A stretch of DNA of 64,000 nt from Isoetes taiwanensis. Taxonomy: Eukaryota; Streptophyta; Lycopodiopsida; Isoetales; Isoetaceae. Shown here in pieces: positions 12,156 to 23,395 of this stretch. Position numbers and translations under genes: made by a program. The notes under the pieces are model-generated. The model did no database searches. It was not told the DNA's origin and saw nothing but the letters and a program-made list of their open reading frames with translations. The DNA lies in the NCBI GenBank assembly GCA_021234155.1, contig JAJEKV010000312.1:289589-353588 (forward strand). Direction: 5' to 3'. Position 1 is the first letter of the stretch. Each line of letters starts with the position of its first letter.

Positions 12156-14837
12156 TATATACACTATCTTTCACTAGGATCTAATCTAGCTAAGATTCTA
12201 CTACTAACTTGGTCCTTGACCGAAGCTAGAGAGGGTCTGTCCTGGAACTACCCAGGCTCTAATCCATGAGAGAACCACATGACTGTTCTAACAGATATTT
12301 CAATATTTTCGTATTATCAGTATTTCTTTCAATACAAAGAAAGTAGAAAGTAAAGACTTAGCAAGTGAAAAGGGTACAGTAACTTCCCTTTATATTCATA
12401 GCAATATTTACATCTTGGTTGATCGTGATCACCGTGTAAATGTTTCATATTTGTGATGAAATTCCAACTTCTTTCATGTAAACGACAACCTAGGAAGCAA
12501 ATTGGAGACAATTGGAGGAGAGAACCCGTACCTGCAGCCAATCATGCAAACGTTAGCAGTAATCCTGGTAACGATGCAAGGGCCAAAAGGTACATTGGGT
12601 CTCTCAGTTTATCACTGATCACCAATTGTATCCTTTTGCCCTGAGAAATCATTAACAAGAAAAGAAGGAAACTTCAGTATTACAATAGAATAAACTCAAA
12701 TCGAGTTTGCATGTTAACAAACGAAAATGTGTTCATCTTTTGCTTTCAAATAAGCTTTTACCATAAATATCCAGAATATGAATTCAAGCCATCCAAAAGC
12801 TGAATTATGCAACAGATTTATCCTGCCTATTTGTTTTATGCACTCTAAGTGCAGCATAATGCATAATTCGGTTTTTTATCATAAAGCATTATCATAATTC
12901 ATTTTGAAATACATTACAGTATTTCAATCATGCACAATCTAACCTGATAGATGTCGCAGCATATTGTAGCTTGTCTTTGATCTTTAGTTGTGGTGTCTAT
13001 GCACCCTTCTGAAATTTTCTCTTCCCAAAAACGCGTGCGGGGGAAGAGTGCCAGCATAAAAGATGACCATTTGAGCATAACCTGATTGATCTTAAGAATG
13101 ATCTCTTCAGCATTTTGGCATTCCTAGCAAGTTCAAGGACTTGTTAAAAACAATAAATTTAGATATACTTGTTATACGGAAATACCTCAGTCCGATATTA
13201 TCATGTAGCAGACATGGTATAGATGCCCTTTTTTATAGCATAGATTAACAACGCCATACTGGGCTATGGCATGACAGTATCAGATTATAAATGTGAATCC
13301 CATTGAGGTCACCATATTATTAGGCTGCATCAGGTAGAAGAGCAACATCCCCATTACCAACAACAGTCCTTTTACCAACAACAGTCCTCTGTGTAATCTA
13401 TGAAATTAACATTGCATATAAATGCTAACCTGTGTATATGTAGAACCATGTATTTGCCAAATCAAAGTCCTCGCCATCAATTAATCGGGCATATGACTAT
13501 CGGGAGGCCGGATTAGAAAATCAGCGCTTGAATATCTTAAAAATTGGTTAAACACCGGGCGCCAAGTCGGCCCTCCCGGATTTATGCATGATTCGGTCGG
13601 CATACATCCAAAGGCAAAAAGCCTAGTTTCATCTGCTAGAACCGACCTTATTCGGTCGGAATCCGGCAAACAATAGCATATGAGCAGATCCGCCTTGTAT
13701 CCAAACCGAGGGACGCCCTATCCATTTTTTCCTTGTCTGCAAAAGCGGTTACATATGGTCGTGAACCAAACAGAGATATTGGCCCTAATATTTTATGGCA
13801 AACGCATGCATATAGAACCTTCATAACTTTTTGCTATTCTTTTATTTCATTTTATTTGCATGCACCTTATAAAGCATCCACGCTTTTAATGTCGATGCAA
13901 AAAAAACATGTTTGCAATACCAAGGCACGAAAGGACCTTCTTAAGTTGTCAACATTGAATGTAGGCCAAATTTAAAGCATAAGATTGAAAAAGATGGCCT
14001 TGCCTTTTAGCCTTCCAAAATCGTGCAAGTTATGATATTGCCAAGTTTATGCATGTCCCTTAGATAATGTGAAAATCAACTATTTGCTTATATTTTGCCA
14101 AAAGTAAAGTAAAAGTAGAACAAGGCAAAGCTTTTTTTTCTAAAAGTGACACTTGGGGAGCATGCCATGTTCAAACAAATAACATACACCATAAGTGAGA
14201 TAGATATTTCATTTGAATTCTAAATAGCCAATATAATGCCAAATATTTTTGGAGCATTTAAAGTGCAACCAATATCATTTTTATCATGACATCTTGGGAC
14301 ACACATTCCTCAGCATATTTTATTTTTGTTTTTGTTGCCACGGATGCAGCTTAACCATCAAAAATCCCATTGTATTTCCAATGGTAGCAAATAACCATGC
14401 ATTCCATATAATACACATGTTTATGGCCTTTACACATTGTGGCCATTTTTTTGTGGCTTTTACACATTGTGGCCATTGTGGCCTTTACACATTGTGGTCA
14501 TTGTATTTTTCAAAGGTATGTCACACATGGGGTATGGCACACTCCAATAAACAATACATAGTTCTTGTGTGCCTTATAGCCACTAAAATTTTAAGTTTTA
14601 AGTTTCCCACCAGCAAGTTAAATTTACCTGGAGGATAAACTATCACATGTGTTGTATCTGGCACTTGTGTTTCAGTCAGCAAGGGGCTCCAGACTTTGCA
14701 CAACTCTAGTAATTTGAGCTTATGCTGTGGGAGTTACAGACCTGTTAAATTGGTCTAAGTTTCCACAGATGCTGTTTCTAGCTCTTGTGTTTCAGCCAGC
14801 CACAGCCTATTATATATATTTATATTTATATGTATAT
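12156..14837 (+). repeat. 2.7-kb duplicon, copy 1 (uninterrupted)
   Basis: The segment starts at ATATATACACTATCTTTCAC and ends at TTATATTTATATGTATAT. It matches 15,713-16,828 joined to 21,232-22,820, in the same orientation and with high identity. It contains the unoccupied insertion point of the Helitron at 13,279/13,280. No transposase, reverse transcriptase or host gene is recognised inside. The open frames shared by both copies (for example minus 12,329-12,541 against minus 15,886-16,101) are short and of unknown meaning. It may be part of a low-copy repeat or a segmental duplication. Confidence 0.92.
14420..14506. repeat. CTTTTACACATTGTGGCC minisatellite, shorter allele-like array
   Basis: The unit C-TTT-ACACATTGTGGCC is repeated with GTGGC or TTTTTTTGTGGC spacers. 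The duplicon copy at 22,376-22,490 carries one more ATTTTTTTGTGGCTTTTACA unit, so the array has changed length since duplication. Confidence 0.9.
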
Positions 14838-15712
14838 ATAGCACCTACCTCCTACCGCAGGAAGTAGAGTCCTGAATACAAATTTAGCATGTGTAATGCT
14901 AGGTAACATAGGGTACCTAGCATTTATGCTAGGACCCTACATTACCTGTAAGCAAATAGAATTTTAAAGATAAAGTATATAACTGATATTCATACCTTAG
15001 TGGTCTTCACAGAGTTTCAAGAAGCCCAATATTTTTATTTTCTTGAACCATAGAATTTTGTCATCATTCTGTGGCCCCAACTGAGTCATCTACAAAAAGT
15101 GCAAGTTAAAGAGCAGGAAACAATAGATGTAAAAGTAAAAGTAGAGAAGTAATCATGAGAAGAGTAGGTTCTCGGGTCATCTCTTTCAAACACTTGTACA
15201 TGAGGACTAGTTTCCTAAGCCCCAAAGTACACATGCAATCATGAGAAAAACATTCAATAAAATAGTTCAAGAAATATACATTAATAAATCAATGCAAGAG
15301 TGGTGTCATAAGGGTATTATCGTAAAGGTTATCTCATTTCATGTCCCTGTACAAGAGGACCTGGCAAAGTATATCCTCGGGTTATCTCTTTCGTACACCG
15401 GTACAAGAGGATTAGTTTCCTAAGCCCCAAAGTACTTAAGCACTCATGAGATAAACGTTCAGCATGTTAGTTCAAGAGCAATGTATTAGTAAATCAATTC
15501 AATAAATTTGTAAAAAGATATAATCTAAAATGTAATCTCATTTCATGTCTACGTACAAGAAAACTAGTTTCCTAAGCCTCAAAGTACGGAAGCAAATTTG
15601 AGATGTATTATATTCGATCAATCAAGGGAAGTGTATTAGGTTAAGTCATCTCATGTGGACTCGGGAGGAAAGAGTTTCAAGTCCTAGAACAAGAAAAGCA
15701 GATGTTTGAGAA
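14838..15712. repeat. Spacer between duplicon copies with a three-copy degenerate repeat
   Basis: TAGTTTCCTAAGCCCCAAAG or a one-base variant occurs at about 15,208, 15,414 and 15,566. Each is preceded by a GTACA(T/A)GAG-type word, giving a diverged array with period 150-205 bp. No gene is recognised. Confidence 0.65.
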
Positions 15713-16828
15713 TATATACACTATCTTTCACTAGGATCTAATCTAGCTAAGATTCTACTACTAACTTGGTCCTTGGTAGAAGCTAGAGAGGGTGCGTCTG
15801 GAACTACCAGGGCTCTAATCCATGAGAGAACCACATGGTGTTTCTATGAGATATTTCAATATTTTCATTATTATCGGTATTTCTTTCAATACAAAGAAAG
15901 TAGAAAGTAAAGACTTAGCAAGTGAAAAGGGTGCGATAACTTCCCTTTATATTCATAGCAATATTTACATCTTGGTTGATCGTGATCACCGTGTAAATGT
16001 TTCATATTTGTGATGAAATTCCAACTTCTTTCATGTAAGCGACAACCTAGGAAGCAAATTGGAGACAATGGAGGAGAGAACCCATTACACTGACCAATCA
16101 TGCAAGCGTTAGCGGTAATCCCGGTAGCGATGCAAGAACCACAAGGTACATTGGGTCTCTCGGTTTATCAACGATCACCAATTGTATCCTTTTGCCTGAA
16201 ATCATTAACAAGAAAAAGAAGGAAACTTGATTATTACAATAGAATAAACTCAAATCGAGTTTGCATGTTAATAAGCGAAAATGTGTTCATCTTTTGCTTT
16301 CAAATAAGCTTTTACCATAAATATCGAATATGAATTCAAGCCATCCAAAATTTGAATTATGCAGCATGATTTATCATGCCTATTTGTTTTATGCACTCTA
16401 AGTGCGACATAATGCATAATTGGGTTTTTATCATAAAGCATTATCATAATTCATTTTGAAATACATTTCTGATTATTTCAATCATGCACAATCTAACGAT
16501 AGATGTCGCTGACATATTGTAGCTTGTCTTTGATCTTTAGTTGTGGTGTCTATGCACCCATACGAAATTTTCTCTTCCCAAAAAGCGTGCCGGGAAGAGT
16601 GCGGCATAAAAGATGACCATTTGAGCATAACCTGATTGATCTTAAGAATGATCTCTTCAGCATTTTGGCATTCCTAGCAAGTTCAAGGACTTGTTAAAAA
16701 CAATAAATTTAGATATACTTGTTATACGGAAATACCTCAGTCCGATATTATCATGTAGCAGACATGGTATAGATGCCCTTTTTTATAGCATAGATTAACA
16801 CTGCCATACAGGCTATGGCATGACAGTA
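15713..16828 (+). repeat. 2.7-kb duplicon, copy 2, left part
   Basis: It matches 12,156-13,279 from ATATATACACTATC to GGCATGACAGTA, where the Helitron begins. The copies differ mainly at CG versus CA/TG positions and by 1-3 nt indels. The right part resumes at 21,232. Confidence 0.92.
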
Positions 16829-17041
16829 TCCTATATTATAAAGTTATTCTGTAAGTGTTGGACCCAGCCCTAGATCCGACGGCCAAGATTTGATTAAAAA
16901 TTTGGACGGCCAAAATATCCATTCTCTTCTCGCTCTATGATAGGATTTAGGGATTCCTCTGCAACAGCCATGGCGCCAAAGCTTGGCATCACCATTCGCT
17001 TCTAGGCACCATCTACTTCAAGGTGGCTGCTTCTCCGAGAT

Positions 17042-17790
17042 GGCGAAAGCATTAGAATGTCTCAGATGGTAGACAAGAAGGGAGAAAGGACTTTAGCTGT
17101 TGTGACCAAGGTGGATAAATCGCCTGAAGGTTTGTATGAAAAAGTTACAGCAGATGCGGTAAATATTGGGTTAGGTTATGTATGTGTGAGGAATAAAACT
17201 GACGATGATGCATCTCATGAAGACGCCAGAATTCAATAAAAGGAGCTTTTTGGTAGCCATCCTCAGCTATGTCGCTTGCATGAATCGATGGTGGGTATTC
17301 CTGCACTTGCCAAAAGATTAACACATATTCAAGTTGAAAGCTTAAAAAATGTACTCAGATTTGGTTCGAAAGATCTGCGTTGCACTGTCTTCTAAGAGAT
17401 CAGAGCTTGAAAAATGCCTGCTCAAGCTTCTGAGGCAACAGCAGCTAGCATATTGATGAAAACATGTAGAGTCGTTAGGCAGGAGTTGGAGCTGCTTACC
17501 AAGGGAGACTTTGTTAGCTTTGTGGAGGAGGAAGACATGCATTATACTGCCAGAATGCATGAGATTTTTGAAGGGTTTGCACGTGAAATCTCTGTAACTG
17601 AAAGAGCTTCAGTTGCCTGGATTTACAGAGGAAGTTGCAAGGGCCATGAAGGAGGCAAAAGGGACAACCCTGCCTAATTTTGTTCCTGCTGATGTGTTTA
17701 ACCAACTGATTAAAAAAAGAGAATCGAGCAGATTCAAGAAGCATGCAAGCAAGTTATAGTTGCTGCACATAGATATGCTGAGATTTGATC
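17042..17790 (+). pseudogene. DRP4-type dynamin-related protein fragment (captured)
   Basis: Translation in shifting frames gives the dynamin GTPase/middle-domain junction. E-R-T-L-A-V-V-T-K-V-D-K-S-P-E-G covers the G4 T-K-x-D guanine-specificity motif, and L-G-Y-V-C-V-R-N follows. Next come V-G-I-P-A-L-A-K-R-L-T (about 17,291) and M-H-Y-T-A-R-M-H-E-I-F (about 17,540). The last segment is L-P-N-F-V-P-A-D-V-F (about 17,671). Plant DRP4 proteins are GTPases of the dynamin family related to Mx proteins. The P-loop end and the C-terminus are missing. A stop follows D-A-R-I-Q at 17,237, and further stops and frameshifts lie at about 17,390-17,415 and near 17,610. No intron is seen, which fits DRP4 genes being largely intronless. 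It lies wholly inside the Helitron. Confidence 0.87.
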
Positions 17791-17929
17791 ATTTCATCTA
17801 ATGGTTGAGATTTGATGTGGTTATGCATAATTCCATATGGTTCAGATGTAATCACATTGCTCCAAATTCAAACCTAACAGTCCATATCAACAGGCTAAAA
17901 GTCAGGATGATCTGGAGAATAAGATCAGC

Positions 17930-18972
17930 CCCATTTGGCTGAAATCTCTCCTGGAAACTAAATTCTTCAATTCTTGCCAAATTCACGGAAACCAGGCCAA
18001 AAACGAATGCAACCTCTACTGCATGGATTATATGGGAAATGGGCTGTGCTCTCTTTGCATTTCAGATCACAAGGGTCATCATGTGGTGCAGGTATGTAAG
18101 GAAGTATGGCATTCGGTCTTGGAAGGACAATGTGGCTAGAATTTTTTGAAGTTTTTGGTAAATTGGCTTGGTTATGGCTATGCAGATCAGAAGGTCTTCC
18201 TTTTCATGCTTTTAGTAAACTGGTTTGGTTATGGCTATCCAGATCAGGAGATCTCCTACCATGATGTGATCAGGGTTTCAGAAATACAAAGGGTGCTTGA
18301 TCTGGCAGGAGTCCAGACCTACATCATAAACAGTGCTAGAGTAGTTTTCCTAAATGAAAGACCACAGCCAAGGCATGCAAAGGGCGTGACAAAAACCTGT
18401 GAAATATGTGGCAGAAGTCTTCTTAACAGTTACCGCTGATGCAAGGTAAGTACATAGTTACTTAAATGCATAAAACTTTGCACCTCAGTCCAAGTTGCTA
18501 AAACATAGATATTCCTTTCGTTCAATTTGAAGCAACCCAGCTCATAACAATTTATATACTATATATCTTATTAGTTCTCCTATTCGGTTAAATGGCAGCT
18601 TGCAGGAATAAAACGGACAATGACATGACATTTGTTTTACAACCAAGGAAACAGAGTGACAACGTTAGAGGCTCCAACTCAAATAATTCAGATGATACAT
18701 CTTCTCACAAGAAGGCCAGGTCAATCTTCAACCATGAATACTCTGGTGGTGAAAATGCTTCTCCATACCACATTTCTATACATAACTTAGACAGTCTTGA
18801 GGTCATCTCTGATGCTGATGATATGCACGAGGAATCTGACATTGCCCAAACTTCTGAAAATTTAAATAACAGACATTCATCACCTGATGCCAGACCACTA
18901 GAATTTAAGCATAGAGCTGCAAATTCGAAACGGCGCAAGGGAATTCCTCGCAGATCCCCCTTCGGAATGTAG
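17930..18972 (+). pseudogene. PLATZ transcription factor fragment with introns retained (captured)
   Basis: Exon 1 (about 17,930-18,091) encodes W-L-K-S-L-L-E-T-K-F-F and the zinc-binding C-x2-H, C-x3-C, C-x2-C and H-x2-H-H residues, then splices at CAG|GTATGT. One expected Cys is Tyr (Y-C-M-D-Y). Exon 2 ends around 18,436 and encodes the family block [16 protein letters not shown], then N-E-R-P-Q-P-R and [10 protein letters not shown]. Exon 3 (about 18,592-18,972) encodes a Ser/Asp-rich tail ending K-R-R-K-G-I-P. PLATZ proteins are plant-specific nuclear factors that bind A/T-rich DNA and repress transcription. Defects: the acceptor and exon-2 start are tandemly duplicated (18,160-18,200 and 18,214-18,258), one base is missing near 18,251, and about 12 bases are lost near 18,437, creating a stop. 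Retained introns show capture of genomic DNA, not cDNA. Confidence 0.92.
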
Positions 18973-20244
18973 CATAATCTATCTAAAACAGGGATCAAAT
19001 GCCGAAAACACCTATACTATGTATCATAAAAAGCAGGCATTAAGCAGCCATGATTCTATGCATAATAGACCACTGGCCATTGTATACACCAATACTCCTC
19101 AAAACAGAGAGAATATATAATCAACTGTACAGACCGATGATCCGAAAATAGGAGATTTGTCGGTGGTTGCACTGTATTTAGGTGTTTATTGTTTGTCTTC
19201 AATAATTTCTCTGTTGTAAGAAGATATGATGAGGTGTGCTTATCCTTACACAGTGCGTGTGTCTGATTGGCAATAAAAATGGACATCTTAAAATGTACAG
19301 AGAATATCCAAGTTTTTTTCATATGCTTGGAAATGTCCCTTGCAGCAATTGGTCAGTGTTCCATATTTAAAGAGTATGCAGAAGCTAATATTGGTGGCTC
19401 TTCTATCCTGCTTGGCAGCGTTGCATGTCAGATAGTGTTCAGGTCTAATTTCAATCAAAAGTTTACTTTTCTACTACTTGGGAATAATCATATGCTGATA
19501 AATGTTCTATTTCTGAAGTTTTGGACCAACATATTTGTTCTTTACAGCAATAGTGGTGATGAAGCACCAAAGAACTAATGGACTTTTGTGTCTGTTGGTA
19601 AAGAAATACTACGCATCGAATAAAAGATGTTTGGGTGGCAAAGTTGATGAAGCGTATCTTTCTTGAGCTCTTTTCCTTGGATGCTAGAAAATTAGGTGAT
19701 TTAGGGCATGTGAGATTCATTGTTCTATGACTCAAGTCTTTCAAGTTTCAGGTCATATGATATGTCACCTTTAGTTAGAAGTTAGATTCTAATCTGATAG
19801 TCAATGTTTTCTGCTGCCAAGCGAGATAGCTCAGAAGAATGATGTGCTTGAAACAAGCTTTCTGGCTTCAAACAGAAGAAAATCCTCGCTTCAAACAGAA
19901 GAAAATCCTCTCATGGTGTTGTGATCGGCGAGGCGACATTAAGCGAAGAATATTAAGGGTTTGTGCATGTTACAATGATTGTGTTTTTGCTTACCTTCTT
20001 GCACGTGTTCCCATCAACTTATTTCTCATGTCCCTTTACAATGTGGTGAAGTCTAGATTTTGATCCAAATATATTTCATTTTTTATTTTCACATGAGGTC
20101 ATACTATTATACAATTTAAAATAATTACCTTAAAAGGTCCTAGATTTCTACAATGAGCGATTGGTTTATAAAAGAAGAAATTCATTTCATTGGCTTTTCT
20201 TTGACGTACAATCACTTCATTGTTTTAATCTCAACTCGACTAGG

Positions 20245-20314
20245 AAACCAATGCCTAATAGCGAGAACAAGTGCATATGAAACCAATGCCTAATAGCGAG
20301 AACAAGTGCATATG
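20245..20314. repeat. Perfect two-unit tandem repeat, period 35 bp
   Basis: The unit beginning AAACCAATGCCTAATAGCG occurs at 20,245 and 20,280 without a difference, inside the Helitron. Confidence 0.97.
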
Positions 20315-20762
20315 AAAGAAGGCAATCTAGAGTCATTAAAGCGGCATGAATCAACATGTTCTGAGGAAGCAACAATTAGTAGGTGCAACTTCTTGGGAAG
20401 CTTGCATACATATTAAAAAGCAACAATTAGTAGGGTTTGCAACTTCTTGGAAAGCTTGCATGCATATTATAAGTTCTTACATGTTAATTGTTGTGTTATA
20501 AGTTATGACATGGTAATTGTTGTTGTGGTACTTTAATGTTCTGCCATATGAATGTGGGTATAGTTCCCATTGTTTTGCAATGTACTTTTTGTCATTGGTT
20601 CAAAAATTTTTTTTGCTTCTACAGTTATCATAGTAGGCGCATATAGATACATATATTCAAGAAAATCCATTAAGCCCATCCTTCATCTTTTGCAATGTTT
20701 CATATCTAATTGGCAAGAGTTTCGTATTTTATTTGAACACACAATTAACATCCAAGTATTTT

Positions 20763-20981
20763 TAAAGATATCTCTAATAAAGGAGCAAAGTACTTTTAAA
20801 GATAGCTATAGGTAAAGGTGGAATACACAATGAACAAAAGGTCACACTAAATAACACAACAAATGCAATGCTTCTTAAAGATATTTCTAATAAGCAAAGT
20901 ACTTTTAAAGATAGCTATAGGTAAAGGTGCAATACACAATGAACAAAAGGTCACACTAAATAACACAACAAATGCAATGCT
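20763..20981. repeat. Two-unit tandem repeat, period 109 bp
   Basis: TTAAAGATAT(C/T)TCTAATAA, then GCAAAGTACTTTTAAAGATA, through to CAAATGCAATGCTTC, occurs twice (GCAAAG at 20,785 and 20,894). Unit 2 lacks four bases near AAGGAG. It lies in the 3' half of the Helitron. Confidence 0.93.
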
Positions 20982-21202
20982 TCGAAAAGGTTACATGATG
21001 TTCACAACTCATCTATAGCCACAACACATCCATATTCATGTACAAGCAGTAAGAGACCATGACTATATGAGATTTAGTAAACACCATCAACAACCCATAG
21101 ACATGGCCACTTGCAATCTACATGTTTCCAAAATGATCCAATGGCCCAGAAGATGCTCTACGCAAATAGACAAGTTCCCAACATTTATAGGTTCCCAAAA
21201 TA

Positions 21203-21231
21203 TGCCCAGCAACGCTGGGCACCGTTACTAG
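21203..21231 (+). repeat. Helitron 3' terminal hairpin and CTAG end
   Basis: The stem is TGCCCAGC with GCTGGGCA around an AAC loop, followed by CCGTTACTAG. Position and form match the termination signal of Helitrons. Confidence 0.93.
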
Positions 21232-22820
21232 TCAGATTATAAATGTGAATCCCATTGAGGTCACCATATTATTAGGCTGCATCAGGTAGAAGAGCAACAT
21301 CCCCATTACCAACAACAGTCCTTTTACCAACAACAGTCCTCTGTGTAATCTATGAAATTAACATTGCATATAAATGCTAACCTGTGTATATGTAGAACCA
21401 TGTATTTGCCAAATCAAAGTCCTCCGCCATCAATTAATCAGGCATATGACTATCAGAGGCCAGATTAGAAAATCAGGCGCTTGAATATCTTAAAAATTGG
21501 TTAAACACCGGGCGCCAAGTCTGGCCTCCCGATTTATGCATGATTCCAGTCTGGCATACATCCAAAGGCAAAAAGCCTAGTTTCATCTGCTAGAACCAGC
21601 CTTATTCTGGTCGGAATCCAGCAAACAATAGCATATGAGCAGATCCGCCTTGTATCCGACCGAGCAGACGCCCTATCCATTTTTCCTTGTCTGCAAAAGC
21701 GGTTACATATGGTCGTGAACCAAACAGAGATATTGGCCCTAATATTTTATGGCAAACGCATGCATATAGAACCTTCATAACTTTTTGCTATTCTTTTATT
21801 TTATTTTATTTGCATGCACCTTATAAAGCATCCACGCTTTTAATGTCGATGCAAAAAAAACATGTTTGCAATACCAAGGCACGAAAGGACCTTCTTAAGT
21901 TGTCAACATTGAATGTAGGCCAAATTTAAAGCATAAGATTGAAAAAGATGGCCTTGCCTTTTAGCCTTCCAAAATCGTGCAAGTTATGATATTGCCAAGT
22001 TTATGCATGTCCCTTAGATAATGTGAAAATCAACTATTTGCTTATATTTTGCCAAAAGTAAAGTAAAAGTAGAACAAGGCAAAGCTTTTTTTCTAAAAGT
22101 GACACTTGGGGAGCATGCCATGTTCAAACAAATAACATGCACCATAAGTGAGATAGATATTTCATTTGAATTCTAAATAGCCAATATAATGCCAAATATT
22201 TTTGGAGCATTTAAAGTGCAACCAATATCATTTTTATCATGACATCTTGGGACACACATTCCTCAGCATATTTTATTTTTGTTTTTGTTGCCACGGATGC
22301 AGCTTAACCATCAAAAATCCCATTGTATTTCCAATGGTAGCAAATAACCATGCATTCCATATAATACACATGTTTATGGCCTTTACACATTGTGGCCATT
22401 TTTTTGTGGCTTTTACACATTGTGGCCATTTTTTTGTGGCTTTTACACATTGTGGCCATTGTGGCCTTTACACATTGTGGTCATTGTATTTTTCAAAGGT
22501 ATGTCACACATGGGGTATGGCACACTCCAATAAACAATACATAGTTCTTGTGTGCCTTATAGCCACTAAAATTTTAAGTTTTAAGTTTCCCACCAGCAAG
22601 TTAAATTTACCTGGAGGATAAACTATCACATGTGTTGTATCTGGCACTTGTGTTTCAGTCAGCAAGGGGCTCCAGACTTTGCACAACTCTAGTAATTTGA
22701 GCTTATGCTGTGGGAGTTACAGACCTGTTAAATTGGTCTAAGTTTCCACAGATGCTGTTTCTAGCTCTTGTGTTTCAGCCAGCCACAGCCTATTATATAT
22801 ATTTATATTTATATGTATAT
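21232..22820 (+). repeat. 2.7-kb duplicon, copy 2, right part
   Basis: It resumes at TCAGATTATAAATG, the base following the empty-site A in copy 1 (13,280), and ends at TTATATGTATAT like copy 1. It includes the longer version of the ACACATTGTGGCC minisatellite at 22,376-22,490. Confidence 0.92.
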
Positions 22821-23395
22821 CAAGATTCCACTACATTCTCTAAGATTCCATCAAGATTCCCTTAGATTCTCAAACATTTTTTGAAGATACTCTTAGATTC
22901 CCCTATATTCTTTTGATTGTCATAGATTCCTTAAGATTCTCTTGACATTTCCTTGGTTCCAAAGGTTATCCCAAGATTCCTCTAGATTCCTTTAGATTCT
23001 GAAATATTCTCTTGAGAGTCCCTTAGATTCCCAAATATTATCCTAAGATTCCTCTAGATTCTCCAAGATTCCATGTAGATTCTTGTAGATTCCCTTAGAT
23101 TCTATAAGATTCCCCTATAGAACGCATCTACTGTCAAAGATTCCCCTAGATCCCTTGGAATCTCCTGCGATTCCCTAAGATTCCACAAAGATCCCCTAGA
23201 TTCTTAAGGTTACGTAAAGATTCCCTAGATTTTCAAAGATTATTTGAAGATTCGTTTAGATTCCCCAAGATTCTATGTAGATTTTTATAGATTCCCTTAA
23301 GTTCTATGAAGATCCTCTTAGATTTTCAAAAGATTATCCCAATATCTCTCAAATTCCCTTAGTTTCTATGAATATTCCCTAGATTATCCAACATT
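22821..23395 (+). repeat. Degenerate AGATTCC-based short tandem repeat
   Basis: About 570 bp is composed of drifting words around (T/A)AGATTCC(C/T)T with spacing of roughly 10-25 bp, for example CCTCTAGATTC, CCTTAGATTCT and CCCTAGATTC. No coding content is seen. The complementary motif occurs at 3,040-3,225. Confidence 0.8.

Larger units (their letters stand above)
16829..21231 (+). mobile_element. Non-autonomous Helitron carrying two captured gene fragments
   Basis: The 4,403-bp insertion has Helitron hallmarks. It sits exactly between A (16,828) and T (21,232). Its 5' end is TCCTATATTA, close to the plant consensus TCTMTAYTA. Its 3' end is CTAG, preceded by an 8-bp hairpin stem (TGCCCAGC/GCTGGGCA, loop AAC, 21,203-21,221) ten bases before the terminus. 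There are no terminal inverted repeats and no target duplication. The paralogous duplicon copy at 13,279/13,280 reads straight through CAGTA|TCAGATT, proving the boundaries. Helitrons move by rolling-circle replication using a RepHel protein; no Rep or helicase is visible here, so it would need one in trans. It carries plus-strand fragments of a DRP4-like dynamin gene and a PLATZ gene, in the same direction as the element. Confidence 0.95.

Noticed and set aside
19820-19890. GCGAGATAGCTCAG segment as a tRNA
   Set aside because: It resembles a D-arm only; no anticodon arm or T-arm (GGTTCGA) follows in the right spacing.
12156-22820. Duplicon pair as LTRs of a retrotransposon with a 0.9-kb interior
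   Set aside because: No tRNA primer site, no polypurine tract, no TG...CA or other clear LTR ends and no target duplications were found.
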